NCBI GenBank assembly: GCA_009917555.1
Contig: QZDX01000002.1
Coordinates: forward strand, 248,001-312,000
Length of the DNA stretch: 64,000 nt
Reading direction: 5' to 3'
Source: a bacterium 1XD21-13
GTDB taxonomy: Bacteria > Bacillota > Clostridia > Lachnospirales > Lachnospiraceae
The translations under genes were made by a program, and so were the position numbers. Position 1 is the first letter of the stretch. Each line of letters begins with the position of its first letter. Shown here piece by piece: positions 63,810-64,000 of the stretch. The notes below the pieces were generated by a model, which was given only the letters and a program-made list of their open reading frames with translations, had not been told where the DNA came from and searched no databases.

Positions 63810-64000
63810 TTACACATGAGCGCTTCCCGGGTCCAAAAGCTTGCGAAGGCTCTCCCCTGCCACATCAAACAGGACCACCGTCAGCACCAACAGAAGACCG
63901 GGGAACAGAGCCAGCCACCATTTTCCCATGGCCAGATACTGCATGCTCTCCGAGAGAATCACCCCGATAGCCGGCTGCTCCGGGGACAGGCCGAAGCCCA
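63810..64000 (-). CDS. ABC transporter permease, DppC/NikC type (5' part outside window)
   Basis: Only the C-terminal 63 residues are present, ending in ESLRKLLDPGSAHV. SMQYLAMGKWWLALFPGLLL is the conserved final helix region of DppC/NikC permeases. It is the membrane subunit of the same importer, and the gene order permease-NikD-NikE is preserved. Confidence 0.88.
   Translation of the reverse strand, partial: GFGLSPEQPAIGVILSESMQYLAMGKWWLALFPGLLLVLTVVLFDVAGESLRKLLDPGSAHV

Overview
The window reads as chromosomal DNA of an anaerobic, spore-forming member of the Clostridia, most likely Lachnospiraceae. The evidence is inferential: a YlmC/YmxH sporulation protein, a monomeric group B-type [FeFe] hydrogenase, clostridial NlpC/P60 and VanY-type wall enzymes, a thioredoxin reductase lacking NADPH motifs, and strong AGGAGG-type ribosome binding sites. 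Base composition is balanced except for an AT-rich stretch at about 32.7-36.3 kb. Almost every gene is on the minus strand, so operons read from high to low coordinates. No rRNA, insertion sequence, prophage or CRISPR array is visible.

Layout. 1-10.6 kb: a sugar utilisation operon (isomerase, split transketolase, FGGY kinase, ribose-type ABC transporter, DUF2291 lipoprotein) with a divergent LacI regulator. The set fits an isomerase-kinase-transketolase route for a pentose, with D-apiose as one candidate. 10.6-19.2 kb: MscS channel, glgB, HAD phosphatase, ligA, rRNA pseudouridine synthase, hydroxyacid dehydrogenase. 19.4-24.3 kb: an orphan lipoprotein, then a DUF819 membrane protein, a transglutaminase-like protein and a dipeptide epimerase. 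24.6-32.5 kb: chemoreceptor, gdhA, a FliD-like orphan, SH3 and DUF5688 proteins, tRNA-Arg(CCG). 32.7-36.2 kb: AT-rich accessory block with a YhcG/DUF1016 nuclease. 36.5-43.2 kb: efp, FGGY kinase, Xaa-Pro peptidase, an EamA-YqeG fusion, nrdR, ylmC, mgtC. 43.2-44.0 kb: a type III toxin-antitoxin locus. 44.0-50.9 kb: UvrD-type helicase, gltX, CBS protein, cardiolipin synthase, D,D-carboxypeptidase. 51.1-57.7 kb: GntR-regulated ABC exporter, NlpC/P60 hydrolase, amidase, Ktr/Trk potassium uptake. 57.7-64 kb: phosphodiesterase, [FeFe] hydrogenase, then a peptide/nickel ABC transporter, thioredoxin, thioredoxin reductase and a CbiK-like chelatase.

Two things stand out. First, a ToxN/AbiQ/CptN-like toxin gene at 43.2-43.7 kb is preceded by its own promoter, two imperfect 47-48 nt tandem repeats and a terminator hairpin, the exact layout of a type III (RNA antitoxin) system. 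Second, the intergenic space is populated by at least four unrelated families of structured repeats. Three families end immediately upstream of a Shine-Dalgarno sequence. The fourth is a hairpin with 29-bp perfect arms that vary between copies in a compensated way, while the loop stays nearly constant.
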